64,000 nt of DNA from positions 1 to 64,000 of the forward strand of contig CATEFX010000021.1 of NCBI GenBank assembly GCA_949499105.1, given 5' to 3'. Of the stretch, positions 33,694-43,689 are shown in pieces (within the stretch, counting starts at the first letter, position 1; each line of letters opens with the position of its first letter). A program made the translations under genes and the position numbers. The notes under the pieces are model-generated. The model was not told the origin of the DNA. It saw only the letters and a program-made list of their open reading frames with translations, and searched no databases. Source of the DNA: Formosa sp. Hel1_33_131. Its GTDB lineage: Bacteria > Bacteroidota > Bacteroidia > Flavobacteriales > Flavobacteriaceae.

Positions 33694-35442
33694 ATGAGTA
33701 TAGATATTAATGACATGTTCAAAGACAAAGTCTTAGGGCATCCCGCCGGACTTTTTGTATTATTTTTCACGGAGATGTGGGAGCGTTTTTCCTACTACGG
33801 AATGCGCGCCTTGCTCGTCATGTTTTTTACTGCGTCACTCCTTGATGGTGGTTGGGGTTGGCCTAGAGAACATGCCTATGCCATTTTTGGAACTTACACC
33901 TCATTAGTCTATTTATCGACGCTCTTAGGAGGCTATTTTGCCGATAAAAAAATTGGCTACCGCTATGCCGTTGTCATTGGTGCATTACTCATGACATTGG
34001 GGCATGGTGCGATGGCAGTTGAAACCCCATTTTTCATCTATTTAGGCTTGACCTTATTAGTTTTTGGAAGTGGTTTTTTTAAGCCAAATATGACGTCTAT
34101 CATCTCTGAAATGTATAAGGGTAAGGATGAGAAAAAAGATGGGGCCTATACCATTTTTTATATGGGCGTTAATGCAGGAGCCTTTTTAGGAATTTTGCTT
34201 TGTGGATACCTTGGTGAGCAAGTTGGCTGGCGCTGGGGTTTTGGCTTAGCAGGAATTTTTATGTTGTTTGGATTACTTCAATTTTGGTTTGCTCAAAATA
34301 TTTTCGGAGACATTGGTAAAAAGCCTGTAAAAGTAGAGGCATCCACGATTGAAATAAGCGCAGATGAGCCCAAATTAAATCCGTTTACCTCACTTCATTT
34401 AGGATTGATCGCAGTGGCGGGACTTTTAGGGATTTCATGGATTTTTAATGATCCAATTTCTAAGATTTCAGAAGGTGCTTACAATTTATTTGACTTCAGT
34501 ATGTTTGGAATCGAAGGTTCTAATTTGGCAATTCTTACTGCTTTAGGGCTGTTTGTCGTATTGTTAGGGATTCGAATTCCAAAGTATGACCGAATTACTC
34601 GCGACCGAATGCTGGCCGTCATCTTTTTTGCTTTTATCACCATTTTCTTTTGGGCCATTTTTGAACAAGCACCAAGTTCATTAACCATTTTTGCACGTGA
34701 TTATACCCAACGGGTTCTTGAGGGAAATGCAGCATTTATGTTTAAAATTGTAAACTCTATGATGACCATTATTCCGCTAGGGATCATTACCTGGGTATTA
34801 TGGTTATTATTCAAAAAAACATTTTCAAAATACGCACTCTCAAACATCTTTTTAGCCATTAGTTTTATCATCATTTGGGGCATTGCTATTTGGATGTTGT
34901 CGATGGAGTTTGGGAAAGAAATTGCAGAAGTACCCGCCTCTTGGTTTGGCGTTCTAAACTCCTTATTTATCATTGCATTTGCCCCTTTATTTTCGAGATG
35001 GTGGGAAAGTAAATACAATCCAAATGCCAATATGAAATACGCCATTGGGATGGTGTTATTAGGGATTGGAATGGCCTGTGTCGCCATTGGTGCTTCATCC
35101 ATTGAGCCAGGTGCTAAAACCGCTTCTGTGAGTATGATTTGGTTGATTTTAGTTTACTTTTTTCATACCATGGGCGAATTGTGTATTTCGCCAGTGGCCC
35201 TGTCCTATGTTAGTAAATTAGTACCCGGACGAATGATTGCCATGATGTTTGGAATATGGTATTTAGCCATTGCTATCGGTATGAAATTAGCAGGCGTCTT
35301 TGGAGAAGCTTCAGAGGGGATCGCCGAAACGCAAGGATTGAGTTATTTCTTTTGGATATTAACCGCAGTAGCTGTTGGTCTCGGAGTCTTCTCCGCTTTA
35401 TCATACCCTGTCATTAAAAAATTAATGCATGGCGTTCGTTAA
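33694..35442 (+). CDS. POT-family proton-coupled oligopeptide transporter (second)
   Basis: A 582-residue POT transporter with the same signatures as the first copy: GHPAGLFVLFFTEMWERFSYYG, GGYFADKKIGYR, YTIFYMGVNAGAFLG and WAIFEQAPSS. It is about 67 residues longer, mainly from extra loop and helix sequence in the middle (region around IEISADEPKLNP onward). Two diverged paralogues so close together suggest different peptide ranges. The tandem octamer array sits directly before its start codon. Confidence 0.95.
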   Translation: MSIDINDMFKDKVLGHPAGLFVLFFTEMWERFSYYGMRALLVMFFTASLLDGGWGWPREHAYAIFGTYTSLVYLSTLLGGYFADKKIGYRYAVVIGALLMTLGHGAMAVETPFFIYLGLTLLVFGSGFFKPNMTSIISEMYKGKDEKKDGAYTIFYMGVNAGAFLGILLCGYLGEQVGWRWGFGLAGIFMLFGLLQFWFAQNIFGDIGKKPVKVEASTIEISADEPKLNPFTSLHLGLIAVAGLLGISWIFNDPISKISEGAYNLFDFSMFGIEGSNLAILTALGLFVVLLGIRIPKYDRITRDRMLAVIFFAFITIFFWAIFEQAPSSLTIFARDYTQRVLEGNAAFMFKIVNSMMTIIPLGIITWVLWLLFKKTFSKYALSNIFLAISFIIIWGIAIWMLSMEFGKEIAEVPASWFGVLNSLFIIAFAPLFSRWWESKYNPNANMKYAIGMVLLGIGMACVAIGASSIEPGAKTASVSMIWLILVYFFHTMGELCISPVALSYVSKLVPGRMIAMMFGIWYLAIAIGMKLAGVFGEASEGIAETQGLSYFFWILTAVAVGLGVFSALSYPVIKKLMHGVR

Positions 35443-35482
35443 TAAGGCATAGTTTTTGTTAAATTAGTAAAAAAATAATAGA

Positions 35483-36028
35483 ATGAAGTCGTATATAATA
35501 ATCCTGTTTTTCTTGTTGGGTTCAACCATGATCCATGCCCAAAAAATTAATTGGGTCACCATGGATGAAGCACTTTCACTCCAAGAAAAAGCACCAAAAA
35601 AAATCCTTATTGACATGTACACTTCTTGGTGTGGGCCTTGTAAAATGTTGGATAGAAATACCTTTACAAATACCGATTTGATTGCGTTTGTGAATACACA
35701 TTATTACGCAGTTAAATTTAATGCAGAAGGGAATGAAACAGTTCATTATAAAGACCAAGTCTTTTCAAATCCAAATTACAATCCCGAAATGGCCAAACGG
35801 CGCAATAGCTCGCATCAGTTTTCTCAGTATTTAGGCGTAAGAGCCTATCCAACTATGGTGTTTTTAGGGCTAGAAGCAGAAGTGTTAGCACCCATTCCTG
35901 GCTATCAAAACCCGCAGCAACTCGAATTATACTTGAGGCTATTTAAAGACGACACCTATAAAAAGATGAACAATCAAGAAGCGTTTAATGAGTATTACAA
36001 AGCGTTTGTACCGACGTTTACTCCTTAG
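35483..36028 (+). CDS. Secreted thioredoxin-family protein
   Basis: A 181-residue protein with a signal peptide (IIILFFLLGSTMIHAQ) and a thioredoxin fold with active site TSWCGPCKML. Other family pieces are IDMY before it and GVRAYPTMVFLG (cis-Pro region). It belongs to the DUF255/thioredoxin_7-like periplasmic group and probably reduces or isomerises disulfides. It is 40 bp after the second POT gene and ends one base before the convergent ComEC stop. Confidence 0.9.
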   Translation: MKSYIIILFFLLGSTMIHAQKINWVTMDEALSLQEKAPKKILIDMYTSWCGPCKMLDRNTFTNTDLIAFVNTHYYAVKFNAEGNETVHYKDQVFSNPNYNPEMAKRRNSSHQFSQYLGVRAYPTMVFLGLEAEVLAPIPGYQNPQQLELYLRLFKDDTYKKMNNQEAFNEYYKAFVPTFTP

Positions 36029-38062
36029 TTAAAAGTATAACGAAAAAGATCCCTTTTCACTTGTCTGGTAGAATGGGATTTTTTTTGCTTTACAAGTCAA
36101 TTTCCACCGTTTTTGATAGCTGTTGTAGTTACTACCATCCCAAATTATCAACTCAGGTTGAAGACTGTCAATCAATCGATTTAAGTTGATTTTTGGCGAT
36201 TGCCTTAATAATATCCAGTTTGGATTCACACTTTTTAGATTGTAAATTCCGAGACTGTCAACCACCAAAAGAAGCTTGTTATTCACTTGATACAAGCGTC
36301 GAATACTATCCGAAGTTTGAGTTTTAATCCCTGCGCCAATTTTAAAATCAATGACCGTTCGATTTTTTTCGATCGTGTCTAGGTCATGGTGAATTTCTAA
36401 ATGTTGATCTGTTTGAAAACCAATCAAGCTCTGTTTAGATTGGTGAAAAATGATGAAGGTTTTTTTTGGAATCAGCGATGGAAGCTGTCTTACAAACACT
36501 TGAAAACTCAGAATCGCGACTCCAAAAATCATCAAATTTTTAAACGATTTTTTATGATAAAAAATACCTCCAAAGAATAAGATGAGATAACTCAATAGAA
36601 GCGCTTTTAAATCGAACGAAATCTGCTCAAAAAGAAAAGATTCTTTGGAAGCAACCCATTCCACAAATCCATTCATAAACTGAATAATTCCCCCTAAAAT
36701 TTCAACCAAAATTATTGGAAGTTTTTGAATTCCCAATAATACCAGTGCTAAAATCCCAAAGCCTAGCACGAGAATTAAACATGGAATAATGATGAGATTG
36801 GTTAAAAAAAACAAGCCTGGAAATTGATGGAAATAGAAAAGACTCAAAGGTAACACTCCAATTTGGGCAGCGATGGATACTTTTAATAAATCAAGCACCC
36901 CATTAGCAATTCGATTTTTAACGACCCACCACGAATCTAAAATTGGTTTAACAATCACAATGGACGCCACTGCAGCATAACTTAGTTGAAATCCGACATC
37001 AAAACAAAATCCAGGCCGTATGACTAGGAGTATAAATGCCGAAACAGCTAATGTATTTAATGGATTAGTGGTTCGCTTCAAGCCCTTTGCAATCGCAAAC
37101 AAACTAAACATAGTAACCGCTCTGACCACGGAAGGGGACAAGCCAGCCATGATTGCAAACCCCCATAAAACACACAGGATGAGAACGGTTTGTATAAATT
37201 TTCCGTTTCTAAAATACCCTAAGGGTTTCAATAAAAATTGAAGTATTAATAAGATGATACCGACATGAAGTCCAGAAATTGCAAGAATGTGAATGGCGCC
37301 TGCCTTGGCGTAATCTTCATATATATCCGATGAGATATCTTGGCGTTGACCTAAAAGTAGCGCTTTAAAAATGGCGCTTTCCGTGGGGTTAAACGACTGT
37401 TGTTGGAGTTGCTCAATAAGATATTCACGAATTTTTTCGGCACGGGCTCGAATTTTTTTTGCAGGGTATTCAAAGACTAAAACAGCTTCATCTCGTATCG
37501 AGATTTGATGGTAAATTCCATGACGTTTGAGATAGTTTTTGTAATCAAATTGAAACGGATTTAAGGGGCCTTTAATTTCTTGGAAGAATGTTGAGGTTAA
37601 CACGCGACTGTTAATTTTAAAATCGTCTAAAGCTAATTCTTTGCTTAAGTTTAAGAGTAATACACCTGATACAGAAACGGAGTCAATTCTAATAAGTTCA
37701 ACATAATAACGGTGATTGTAGGTATTTGACTTTAATCGTTTTTGGACTATAAATTCTAGTTCGTGTATGTCATCATTAGTTGAGTGAATTTGATGTGAAT
37801 AATGGGATTTTGAAAACTCGGGAGCGTTAATTTTAGAGCTAAACAAGCCTAGAGTCCCCATCACAAATAGGACGACCAACGAGGGCCAGAAAAGGATCTT
37901 CTTTCGCGTTCTACAATAATAATTTGTTAGGAGTAACGTCCCAAGACCAAGGCCAATACAGCCCAAAAGTGCACGTAGAGACAGCTCTATATAATCACTA
38001 GCGATAATGCCCATCGCGAGAGAAATAGTCAGTTTTAATATGGGATATGAGAAGGCTTTCAT
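36029..38062 (-). CDS. comEC: ComEC/Rec2-family DNA uptake channel
   Basis: An inner-membrane channel for single-stranded DNA uptake in natural transformation. At 677 residues it has the DUF4131 N-terminal region, an OB-like domain (LNPFQFDYKNYLKRHGIYHQ) and the Competence domain (YAKAGAIHILAISGLHVGII; ALLLGQRQDIS; MAGLSPSVVRAVTMF). The C-terminal domain is a reduced lactamase-like fold without HxHxDH metal ligands, as is usual in this phylum. ATG 38062 (MKAFSYPILKL) is preferred over the in-frame TTG at 38089. The stop abuts the convergent thioredoxin stop. Confidence 0.92.
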   Translation of the reverse strand: MKAFSYPILKLTISLAMGIIASDYIELSLRALLGCIGLGLGTLLLTNYYCRTRKKILFWPSLVVLFVMGTLGLFSSKINAPEFSKSHYSHQIHSTNDDIHELEFIVQKRLKSNTYNHRYYVELIRIDSVSVSGVLLLNLSKELALDDFKINSRVLTSTFFQEIKGPLNPFQFDYKNYLKRHGIYHQISIRDEAVLVFEYPAKKIRARAEKIREYLIEQLQQQSFNPTESAIFKALLLGQRQDISSDIYEDYAKAGAIHILAISGLHVGIILLILQFLLKPLGYFRNGKFIQTVLILCVLWGFAIMAGLSPSVVRAVTMFSLFAIAKGLKRTTNPLNTLAVSAFILLVIRPGFCFDVGFQLSYAAVASIVIVKPILDSWWVVKNRIANGVLDLLKVSIAAQIGVLPLSLFYFHQFPGLFFLTNLIIIPCLILVLGFGILALVLLGIQKLPIILVEILGGIIQFMNGFVEWVASKESFLFEQISFDLKALLLSYLILFFGGIFYHKKSFKNLMIFGVAILSFQVFVRQLPSLIPKKTFIIFHQSKQSLIGFQTDQHLEIHHDLDTIEKNRTVIDFKIGAGIKTQTSDSIRRLYQVNNKLLLVVDSLGIYNLKSVNPNWILLRQSPKINLNRLIDSLQPELIIWDGSNYNSYQKRWKLTCKAKKIPFYQTSEKGSFSLYF

Positions 38063-38131
38063 TGGGGAAAAAGCCGAACCATTGTGCAATGGGTCCGAAG
38101 CAAGTTTAGGTTAGGGGTTATTAATAAACCT

Positions 38132-39244
38132 CTAATTTAAAGAATTATAGATTAATTCTGCAACTTTTTTACTTGCACCTGGTCCACCCAATTGTGTTTC
38201 AAGCGTTTGATAAGCCACTAATTGTGCTTCACGCTTAGGGCCTTTTAATATGTAAGTCAGTTCTTTTTTCAAGCGATTTGTGTTAAAATCTCCTTGAATT
38301 AATTCGCTAACCTCTTCGTTATTTAAAATCAAATTGACTAAGGAGATAAACTTTAGTTTCACCAGTTGCTTTCCAATTAGATATGAAATCCAACTCGTTT
38401 TATAGCACACCACTTCGGGGACTTTAAATAAGGCTGTTTCTAGGGTAGCTGTTCCTGAAGTAACCAGCGCGGCATGGGATACACTCAATAAATCATAGGT
38501 ACAGTTTTCAACAAAATGGATTTTCTCCTTTTTGATGAATGGTTTGTAAAATTCTGAACTCTGACTCGGAGCGCCTGCAATTACAAATTGATAGTCAGGA
38601 AATGTTTTTACGACACTTAACATCACAGTGAGCATCTTATTAATTTCTTGTTTGCGACTCCCAGGAAGGAGTGCTATAATAGGGGTGTCGTCTAACTGAT
38701 GTGTTTTACGAAATGCAACTTCATCTATAGGGGGGCGATTCTCAATCGCATCTATAAGTGGATGCCCCACAAATTCAACCGGCATGGCGTGTTTATTTTC
38801 ATAAAACTCTTTTTCGAATGGAAGTATGACATACATTTTGTCAACGTCGCGCTTGATCGCAGTGATGCGATTCTCTTTCCAGGCCCAAATTTGTGGAGAA
38901 ATATAATATTGCGTTTTAAAGCCTTCAATTTTTGCCCACTTTGCAATGCGCATATTGAAACCTGGGTAATCTATAAAAATCAAACTATCGGGTTGGTAAC
39001 CTTTAATGTCCTTTTTACAGTACGCTAGGTTTTTGGTGATTGTTCTTAGGTTCATGATCACTTCCAAAAAACCCATAAAGGCCAATTCTTTATAATGTTT
39101 CACTAAGGTTCCGCCCACTGCTTGCATCAAGTCACCACCCCAAAATCTAAATTCAGCATCAGAATCTGTTTTTAAAAGGGCTTTCATCAGGTTTGAAGCA
39201 TGTAAATCTCCCGAGGCTTCTCCAGCAATAATATAATACTTCAT
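38132..39244 (-). CDS. lpxB: Lipid-A-disaccharide synthase
   Basis: A GT19 glycosyltransferase that joins UDP-2,3-diacylglucosamine and lipid X to make the lipid A disaccharide. The 370-residue protein shows IIAGEASGDLHASNLM at the N-terminus, then LIFIDYPGFNMRIAKWAK, YYISPQIWAWKENR, VGHPLID, LLPGSRKQEI and VTSGTATLETALF. It abuts the small membrane protein gene and is followed by comEC, so SurE, the small protein and LpxB appear to form one transcript. Confidence 0.97.
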   Translation of the reverse strand: MKYYIIAGEASGDLHASNLMKALLKTDSDAEFRFWGGDLMQAVGGTLVKHYKELAFMGFLEVIMNLRTITKNLAYCKKDIKGYQPDSLIFIDYPGFNMRIAKWAKIEGFKTQYYISPQIWAWKENRITAIKRDVDKMYVILPFEKEFYENKHAMPVEFVGHPLIDAIENRPPIDEVAFRKTHQLDDTPIIALLPGSRKQEINKMLTVMLSVVKTFPDYQFVIAGAPSQSSEFYKPFIKKEKIHFVENCTYDLLSVSHAALVTSGTATLETALFKVPEVVCYKTSWISYLIGKQLVKLKFISLVNLILNNEEVSELIQGDFNTNRLKKELTYILKGPKREAQLVAYQTLETQLGGPGASKKVAELIYNSLN

Positions 39245-39538
39245 TTATAATTTAATTAAAAGCGTTGTAACTGCAATTAAAATGGTCGCTGATAATACAC
39301 CTGCAGCTCGTGAATCTTGTTTTTTTTGAATAAAATAAAAGAAACAAATTAAATTTAGAATGGCTCCTAAACTTATTAATTTCCCCAAAAACCCTTCAGA
39401 TTGAGCAGCTTTTAAAACTTCCAAAATTCGATCAGACTTTCTCGAAAATTTACCTAAGAAAATGGAGGCTATGAATACCCCAATGCTAGTCGTCAAAAGG
39501 CCTATGATAAACCCTTGTAAAATTTCTTTTTTAGTCAT
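39245..39538 (-). CDS. Small conserved membrane protein between surE and lpxB
   Basis: A 97-residue protein with three hydrophobic helices (FIIGLLTTSIGVFIASIFL; LISLGAILNLICFFYFI; VLSATILIAVTTLLIKL). It overlaps surE by 8 bp and ends one base before lpxB starts. The same order is common in Flavobacteriia. Function unknown; the linkage suggests a lipid A or envelope role. Confidence 0.8.
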   Translation of the reverse strand: MTKKEILQGFIIGLLTTSIGVFIASIFLGKFSRKSDRILEVLKAAQSEGFLGKLISLGAILNLICFFYFIQKKQDSRAAGVLSATILIAVTTLLIKL

Positions 39539-40307
39539 TAAAATCCCATTTATTTAATTCTTGAATGTAGTGATGTGCGGTCAGGTCGTACTGCACAGGA
39601 ACCACAGATACATATCCGTTTTCAAGGGCCCACTCGTCGGTATCTTCTCCTTTGTCTAAATTGTTAAATTGACCCGTAAGCCAATAATAATCACGCCCTA
39701 AGGGGGTTTGACGTTTGTCAAATTTCTCAATCCAATTGGCATTGGCTTGTCGGCTGACGCGAATCCCTTTTATATCCGTCTCTAACAGTTTTGGAAAATT
39801 AACATTTAGAATAATTCCTTTTTGTAATCCTTGAGTTAAAACCTGTAAAGTGATGGTTTTGATAAACGATTCAATTTGACTAAAATCGGCTTCCCAATTG
39901 TAATCCAGAAGCGAAAATCCAATGGCAGGAACGCCTTCCATTCCGGCCTCAATAGCAGCACTCATCGTACCTGAATAAATCACGTTAACAGATGAATTTG
40001 ATCCATGGTTCACTCCAGAAACACACAAATCTGGTTTGCGGTCCAAAAGTTCATGAACAGCTAGCTTGACACAATCTGCTGGGGTGCCTGAGGAGCTGTA
40101 TTCGGTCTGAGGTCCATCATCAATGTGTTCTTTTTTGCAATATAAAGTGTCATTTATAGTTATCGCATGACCCATGGCACTTTGAGGGCTATCAGGGGCA
40201 ACAACGACCACATCTCCAATGGTATTCATCACTTTAATTAAAGTACGAATTCCTGGCGCTGTGATGCCATCATCATTAGTGACCAAAATTAGAGGTCTTT
40301 TTGTCAT
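39531..40307 (-). CDS. surE: 5'/3'-nucleotidase SurE
   Basis: A 258-residue metal-dependent nucleoside monophosphate phosphatase. SurE motifs are LILVTNDDGITAPG (metal-binding Asp pair), VVVAPDSPQSAMGHAIT, SSGTPADCVKLAVHEL, SGVNHGSNSSVNVIYSGT and ALENGYVSVVPVQYDLT. The start at 40307 (MTKRPLILVTNDDG) is chosen over an upstream frame to 40409 because a perfect -7 promoter box lies at 40330-40337, inside that extension. It heads the surE-lpxB transcript. Confidence 0.96.
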   Translation of the reverse strand: MTKRPLILVTNDDGITAPGIRTLIKVMNTIGDVVVVAPDSPQSAMGHAITINDTLYCKKEHIDDGPQTEYSSSGTPADCVKLAVHELLDRKPDLCVSGVNHGSNSSVNVIYSGTMSAAIEAGMEGVPAIGFSLLDYNWEADFSQIESFIKTITLQVLTQGLQKGIILNVNFPKLLETDIKGIRVSRQANANWIEKFDKRQTPLGRDYYWLTGQFNNLDKGEDTDEWALENGYVSVVPVQYDLTAHHYIQELNKWDFND

Positions 40308-40329
40308 TTCTGGTTTGTTTAAGTTCCTA

Positions 40330-40337
40330 CAAAAGTA
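40330..40337 (-). promoter_or_regulatory. -7 promoter box of surE-lpxB
   Basis: On the minus strand TACTTTTG is a perfect TAnnTTTG match 22 bp ahead of the surE ATG at 40307. No clear -33 element was seen. Confidence 0.55.
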
Positions 40338-40464
40338 AGTAATTTGTAGCGTATTTGTTGATTTACGACGCTTTAACAAAAAATTATTACCATTCATTAA
40401 GGTTGGCATAATTTTTTCTTATATTTTAGATTATTATTTATTAGTTCAATTATTCCTCATTTTT

Positions 40465-42594
40465 ATGAAACGAAATTTTAATATTTTTTTACTCTCAATA
40501 TTGGTTGCTTTTGCATCCTGTAGTTTTACTTCGAAGTCATTTGACGACCCTGATAAAGACAAACTTTTAATGCAACTCGTTACCTATTTATTGGAACAAG
40601 GGCATTTTCAGCCTAAAGATATAAACGATGATTTTTCAGAAGGTGTTTACACTAGTTTTTTAACACAAATAGATCAGTTTAAAAATTATTTCTATCAATC
40701 AGATATTGATGATTTTCAGCGTTTTGAAACACAATTAGATGATCAGATTTTAAAGCATGATGTCAGTTTTTTTAATCTTGTTTATGAACGATTATTAAAA
40801 CGAATTGAAGCGTCTAAAGGATTTTATTCAAAAGTTTTGGAGCAGCCATTTGATTTTGACATTGAAGAGGTGTATTCTACAGACTATGAAAACAGCAGTT
40901 ACGCCAATTCAAAATCAGAGCTATTAGACAAGTGGCGTAAACAATTAAAATTTTATACAATTTCAAATTATCATGACTTAATTGAATCAGAAAACAAACT
41001 AAAAGAAGAAGATCCGGAGTATGTTTCGAAATCACTGGATTCATTACAAAGTGAAGCGAGAGCTTCAATCTTGAAAACAATGACCGAAAATTCTTCAATA
41101 TATGATGATCTAAGACGTGACGATTGGATGTCTATGTATATCAATGCCATTGCCGAAGAATTTGACCCACATACGTTTTATTTCGCGCCAAATGATAAAG
41201 ATAGTTTTGATGCTCAAATGTCTGGAAAGTACGAAGGAATTGGGGCACGTCTCCAAAAACGAATGGATGAAATTAGTATTACCGAACTCATTTCTGGTGG
41301 ATCTGCATGGCGTCAGAACAAGCTAGAAGTTGGGGATATCATCTTAAAAGTAAGACAAGAAGAAGAAATTGAAGCAGTGAATGTCGTTGGCATGCGCCTG
41401 TCGGATGCTGTCAAACTTATTAAAGGCCCAAAAGGAACCAATGTAATTTTGACGCTTAAAAAAGTCGATGGAACGATCGAAGATTTAAGCATTCCTAGAG
41501 ACGAAATTGAGCTTGAAGAAACCTATGCAAAATCAACCATTGTTAAAAAAGAAGGCACCACATTTGGCGTGATAAATCTCCCGAAGTTTTACATTGACTT
41601 TGAGGACTATAACAGTCGAAATGCTGCTGGGGATGTCAAAAAAGAAATTGAGCGTTTAAAAGCTGAAGGTATGGAAGGTCTCGTATTAGATCTTAGAAAT
41701 AATGGGGGCGGTTCTTTAAAGACTGTCGTTGAAATGGGAGGCTTATTTATTGATGAAGGCCCGATTGTACAAGTACGTTCTACAGGAGAAGATAAAGAAG
41801 TTTTAAAAGATACAGATCGAGGCATTGAATGGGACGGACCGTTGGTGATTTTAGTAAATGAATTATCGGCTTCAGCTTCCGAAATCTTAGCGGCTGCAAT
41901 GCAAGACTACAAGCGTGCTATTGTTATTGGAAGTCAGCAAACCTATGGTAAAGGAACCGTTCAAAATATAGTGGACCTAAACCGTATGATTCGAAGTAAT
42001 ACCAATGGCGATATGGGAGCGTTTAAATTCACCACTCAAAAATACTACCGTATCAATGGCGGTTCAACACAGTTAGAAGGCGTTAAAAGTGATGTTGTAG
42101 TGCCAGACCGTTACAGTTATATTGATATTGGCGAAAAAGATCAAGAAAATCCACTAGCATGGGATGAAATTGCACCAGCAAATTACAATGTTTGGGAGCG
42201 TAATTTTGATTATACCACGACGATTCAAAACAGTAAAGATCGCATGAGTAATAGTGATGAAATTAAGCTCATTGACGACAATGCACGTTGGATAAAAACC
42301 ATCAGAGATGAAACATCCTTCCAACTAAATTTCGAAAAATATTCTCAAAATCTAGAAATGAAAGAATCGGAATCAAAACGTTTTGATGTATTGTCGGACT
42401 ATCAAACCGATTTAATATTTGAGTCATTGCCGTATGAATTACCATTGATGGAACAAGATTCTGTTTTCAAAATTAACAGAACACGTTGGCATGAAAACCT
42501 TAGTAAAGACATTTATATGGAAGAAGCTGTGAATGTTTTAAATGATTTAAAAAATTCGTATCAGATTAATAAAACAGTTCAGATAAAAGATTAA
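40465..42594 (+). CDS. prc: Tail-specific (C-terminal processing) protease, S41 family
   Basis: A 709-residue periplasmic lipoprotein (lipobox AFASC). Order of domains: an N-terminal helical region, a PDZ domain (GIGARLQKRMDEISITELI; SGGSAWRQNKLEVGDIIL), the S41 protease core with nucleophile in VNELSASASEILAAAM and the general-base Lys in TYGKGTVQN, then the DUF3340 C-terminal domain. It would cleave selected proteins at their C-termini and may process envelope proteins, as Prc does in other Gram-negatives. Confidence 0.95.
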   Translation: MKRNFNIFLLSILVAFASCSFTSKSFDDPDKDKLLMQLVTYLLEQGHFQPKDINDDFSEGVYTSFLTQIDQFKNYFYQSDIDDFQRFETQLDDQILKHDVSFFNLVYERLLKRIEASKGFYSKVLEQPFDFDIEEVYSTDYENSSYANSKSELLDKWRKQLKFYTISNYHDLIESENKLKEEDPEYVSKSLDSLQSEARASILKTMTENSSIYDDLRRDDWMSMYINAIAEEFDPHTFYFAPNDKDSFDAQMSGKYEGIGARLQKRMDEISITELISGGSAWRQNKLEVGDIILKVRQEEEIEAVNVVGMRLSDAVKLIKGPKGTNVILTLKKVDGTIEDLSIPRDEIELEETYAKSTIVKKEGTTFGVINLPKFYIDFEDYNSRNAAGDVKKEIERLKAEGMEGLVLDLRNNGGGSLKTVVEMGGLFIDEGPIVQVRSTGEDKEVLKDTDRGIEWDGPLVILVNELSASASEILAAAMQDYKRAIVIGSQQTYGKGTVQNIVDLNRMIRSNTNGDMGAFKFTTQKYYRINGGSTQLEGVKSDVVVPDRYSYIDIGEKDQENPLAWDEIAPANYNVWERNFDYTTTIQNSKDRMSNSDEIKLIDDNARWIKTIRDETSFQLNFEKYSQNLEMKESESKRFDVLSDYQTDLIFESLPYELPLMEQDSVFKINRTRWHENLSKDIYMEEAVNVLNDLKNSYQINKTVQIKD

Positions 42595-42600
42595 TTTAAA

Positions 42601-43689
42601 ATGCACAAACAGGGATTAACGACCTTAGCGCTCCAAAAATTTAAAAAAAACTTCTGGGGTGTTTTCAGCTTTTGGTTTATTATTTTCATGGCTTTTATCT
42701 CTGTTTTTGCGTATATTTTAGCGCCCGATGATTCGCAATTTGCCAATCAAATGCATGTGTCAATTCATTCCAAACAACCTGGGTTTACAGTTCAAATGCT
42801 GGTGATTCCAAACACCATCTCACATGATCAAAATTTCTTTAATCGCCTGTTTTTTGGAAATACAAACCCACCATCGGAAATTCCTGTTACGAGCTATCAG
42901 TCTGAATTACATCAAATCAAATATTCTGAATATGCCTCAGAGGGGCTTAAGGGCTTAGAAAAAACACTACAGATCCCTTTAGGGTTAGAGCCGTCTCAGC
43001 GCCCTTTTGTGCTTCCAAAAACATTTTATTTTGGAACCGATAAGTATGGGAGAGATCTTCTCAGTCGAATTTTAGTAGGGGCTCGAATTTCATTTTCGAT
43101 TGGTTTTGTAGCGGTTTTTATTTCACTATTGATAGGGGTGTTGTTGGGAAGTATTGCCGGCTATTTTGGAGGCAAATGGGATACCCTTATTATGTGGCTT
43201 ATTAACGTAACTTGGTCTATACCAACATTGCTTTTAGTAATTGCGATCACGTTGGCTCTTGGAAAAGGGTTTTGGCAAGTATTTATTGCGGTTGGACTCA
43301 CAATGTGGGTTGAAGTCGCCAGAGTTGTGAGAGGGCAGGTGATGAGTGTAAAGGAAATGCAATATGTTACCGCCGCTGAAGCCTTGGGTTTTTCAGATTT
43401 TAGAATCATCAGTAAACATATTTTACCAAACATTCTAGCTCCAGTTATCGTGATTTCCGCCGCAAATTTTGCAGCGGCAATTCTTATCGAAAGTGGACTT
43501 AGTTTTTTAGGGATTGGCGCACAACCACCAATGTCTAGTTGGGGAGCAATGATTAAAGATCACTACAATTATATCATTTTAGGCAAACCCTACTTAGCAC
43601 TCATTCCTGGCCTTTGTATTATGAGTTTGGTGATGGCATTCATGCTTATTGGGAATACCTTAAGAGATGCCCTTGACGTAAAAAATTAA
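42601..43689 (+). CDS. ABC transporter permease, OppC/DppC family
   Basis: A 362-residue inner-membrane permease of the peptide/nickel (Opp/Dpp) ABC family. It has an N-terminal OppC-type helix, a ~100-residue periplasmic insertion, then the BPD_transp_1 domain (FGTDKYGRDLLSRILVGAR; ISFSIGFVAVFISLLIGVLL) and the EAA loop EALGFSDFRIISKHILPNI. The insertion with SEYASEGLKGLEKTL resembles the YejE subgroup. The partner permease, ATPase and binding protein are not in this window, which is common for split Opp systems in Bacteroidota. It ends convergently and overlaps the DUF4136 gene by four bases. Confidence 0.9.
   Translation: MHKQGLTTLALQKFKKNFWGVFSFWFIIFMAFISVFAYILAPDDSQFANQMHVSIHSKQPGFTVQMLVIPNTISHDQNFFNRLFFGNTNPPSEIPVTSYQSELHQIKYSEYASEGLKGLEKTLQIPLGLEPSQRPFVLPKTFYFGTDKYGRDLLSRILVGARISFSIGFVAVFISLLIGVLLGSIAGYFGGKWDTLIMWLINVTWSIPTLLLVIAITLALGKGFWQVFIAVGLTMWVEVARVVRGQVMSVKEMQYVTAAEALGFSDFRIISKHILPNILAPVIVISAANFAAAILIESGLSFLGIGAQPPMSSWGAMIKDHYNYIILGKPYLALIPGLCIMSLVMAFMLIGNTLRDALDVKN

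Noticed and set aside
40308-40409. 34-residue N-terminal extension of SurE
   Set aside because: A perfect promoter -7 box lies inside it, and the family begins at the LVTNDDG region.
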